From: an uncultured Steroidobacter sp.
GTDB lineage: Bacteria; Pseudomonadota; Gammaproteobacteria; Steroidobacterales; Steroidobacteraceae
NCBI GenBank assembly: GCA_946478975.1
Contig: CAMLEO010000386.1
Coordinates: 1-5,512, forward strand
Direction of reading: 5' to 3'
DNA: 5,512 nt
A program made the translations under genes and the position numbers. The notes under the pieces were generated by a model. That model saw nothing but the letters and a program-made list of their open reading frames with translations. It was not told the origin of the DNA and ran no database searches. Below are positions 4,222 to 5,512 of this stretch, one piece after another. Within the stretch, counting starts at the first letter, position 1. Each line of letters opens with the position of its first letter.

Positions 4222-5512
4222 ATGGTATTTGCGATCGCGCTGATCGTGCTGGTGCTGGCGACCGTCCTGTTTCATTTCCTGAGTCCCTGGTACTTCACGC
4301 CGATCGCATCCAACTGGAGCATGGTCGACTCGACCGTCAACGTGACGTTCTGGGTCACCGGCATCGTGTTCGTCACCGTCAACCTGTTCCTGGCGTACGC
4401 CATCATTCGCTATCGCCACCGCAAGAACGGTCCCAAACAGCCGGCCCACTACGAGCCCGAGAATAAAAAGCTGGAGTGGTGGCTCACCGGCATCACCTCG
4501 GTGGGCATCGCCGCAATGCTGGCGCCCGGGCTGTCTGTGTGGGCGAAGTTTGTAACAGTGCCGGACGATGCCAAGGCAGTGGAGGTGATCGGCCAGCAAT
4601 GGGCCTGGAGCTACCGATTTCCCGGCAAGGACGGCAAGCTCGGCGCCTCGGACAACCGGCTCATCACCGTCGACAATCCCTTCGGCATGGATGCCAAGGA
4701 TCCGGCCGGCCAGGACGATCACCTGGTGACGAGCAACGAGCTGCATCTGCCGGTCGGCCAGCCGGTGCGGCTGCTGTTGCGAGCCAAGGATGTGAATCAT
4801 CAATTCGCGGTGCCGCAGTTCCGCGTGAAGATGGACATGGTGCCGGGCATGGTCACCTATTTCTGGTTCACGCCAACGAGAACGGGAAGTTATGACGTGC
4901 TCTGTGAGCAACTCTGCGGTGTCGCGCACTTCGCGATGCGCGGGCGCGTGGTCGTCGATGAACAATCCGCGTTCGATACATGGCTCGCAGCACAGCCGAC
5001 TTACGAGAAAGTGACGGCGGTCGCGAAAGGCGATTCGGAGGCGGGCAAGGCATTGTTTGCTCCGTGCACCGCATGTCATGGCGCGCAGGCTGAAGGCAAT
5101 CGCGACGTGAACGCGCCGAAGCTGAGCGGCCAGGCGGACTGGTATCTCGCGCGTCAGCTGCACAGCTTCAAGGCCGGCGTGCGCGGCTCGCACGAGAAGG
5201 ATGTGTTCGCGAAACAGATGATGCCGTTCGCGGCCATGCTCGCGGATGACAAGGCGATCAATGACGTGGTCGCCTACATCAGGACGCTGCCGGAAGTTCG
5301 GCCCGCAGCAAATATCGTCGGCAATCCCGACCACGGCCGCGAGTTGTATCAAACATGCTCGGCCTGCCACGGCGATAACGCGAAAGGGATCTGGGCGACC
5401 AACGCGCCACGCCTGTCGAACATGAGCGACTGGTATATGGCTCGCCAGCTGCAGAATTTCCGCAGCGGTATTCGCGGCGGGCATCCCCAGGATTTCAATG
5501 GCGCCCAGATGG
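4222..5512 (+). CDS. coxB: Cytochrome c oxidase subunit II fused to two cytochrome c domains (3' end outside window)
   Basis: The frame runs from ATG 4222 to the right edge without a stop, giving 430 residues so far. Three membrane helices are predicted (about 3-20, 42-63, 87-108). Then comes the CuA domain: the aromatic QQWAW (125-129), NHQFAVPQFRVKMDMVPG with His193, and the loop CEQLCGVAHFAM with Cys228, Cys232, His236 and Met239. All CuA ligand side chains are present, but the loop residue that is usually Glu is Gln230. Two cytochrome c domains follow, with heme sites CTACH (282-286) and CSACH (379-383). They align without gaps at a 97-residue offset, with 27 of 52 residues identical from C282-M333 to C379-M430. 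Conserved Met333 and Met430 are candidate axial ligands. Such fusions pass electrons from donor to heme c to CuA to subunit I, on the periplasmic side. A strong ribosome binding site supports the start. This is probably subunit II of a second oxidase, since the first enzyme's copy should lie left of ctaG. Confidence 0.95.
   Translation, partial: MVFAIALIVLVLATVLFHFLSPWYFTPIASNWSMVDSTVNVTFWVTGIVFVTVNLFLAYAIIRYRHRKNGPKQPAHYEPENKKLEWWLTGITSVGIAAMLAPGLSVWAKFVTVPDDAKAVEVIGQQWAWSYRFPGKDGKLGASDNRLITVDNPFGMDAKDPAGQDDHLVTSNELHLPVGQPVRLLLRAKDVNHQFAVPQFRVKMDMVPGMVTYFWFTPTRTGSYDVLCEQLCGVAHFAMRGRVVVDEQSAFDTWLAAQPTYEKVTAVAKGDSEAGKALFAPCTACHGAQAEGNRDVNAPKLSGQADWYLARQLHSFKAGVRGSHEKDVFAKQMMPFAAMLADDKAINDVVAYIRTLPEVRPAANIVGNPDHGRELYQTCSACHGDNAKGIWATNAPRLSNMSDWYMARQLQNFRSGIRGGHPQDFNGAQM

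Noticed and set aside
4147..5484. A 445-codon open frame on the minus strand
   Set aside because: It is antisense to the subunit II fusion, whose CuA and heme motifs are unmistakable. Its product is rich in Arg and His with no domain character, as expected of a shadow frame in GC-rich DNA.
1..5512. CRISPR arrays, tRNA or rRNA genes, insertion sequences
   Set aside because: No regularly spaced repeats, tRNA-like cloverleaf segments, rRNA stretches or transposase motifs were seen on either strand.

Overview
The window looks like part of a GC-rich gammaproteobacterial chromosome carrying a heme-copper cytochrome c oxidase locus. The order ctaG, oxidase subunit III, a small DUF2909-type twin-helix protein on the opposite strand, SURF1, and a membrane-anchored thioredoxin-like protein matches the oxidase cluster I know from Pseudomonas and relatives. 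The lineage is inferred from gene order and protein character, not from a marker gene.

Positions 1-1585 hold the end of a short membrane peptide, the copper chaperone CtaG (121-660) and subunit III (695-1585). Subunits II and I of that first oxidase would be expected just left of the window. Two strong hairpins (1594-1652) then separate subunit III from the convergent DUF2909-like gene (1685-1885, minus). SURF1 (1904-2665) diverges from that gene across only 18 bp. A 206-bp gap follows that is packed with palindromes and may be a dispersed intergenic element. After it comes a 200-residue single-helix thioredoxin-like protein (2872-3474).

From here the expected order breaks. Instead of heme A synthesis genes (ctaA, ctaB) there is an unrecognised two-helix membrane protein (3612-4175). 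It is followed by a gene that stays open to the right edge (4222-5512). This encodes an oxidase subunit II with three predicted membrane helices, a CuA domain and two fused cytochrome c domains arising from an internal duplication. It is probably subunit II of a second oxidase whose remaining subunits would lie to the right.

Functionally, CtaG, SURF1 and perhaps the thioredoxin-like protein serve oxidase maturation (CuB loading, heme a insertion, copper or thiol handling). Subunit III and the subunit II fusion are structural parts of the enzyme or enzymes. The most interesting points are the double-cytochrome fusion with a Gln in the CuA loop, the join of two oxidase modules, the unrecognised membrane protein between them, and the structured intergenic element. 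No wholly new system is evident. There is no gene-free stretch over 300 bases.
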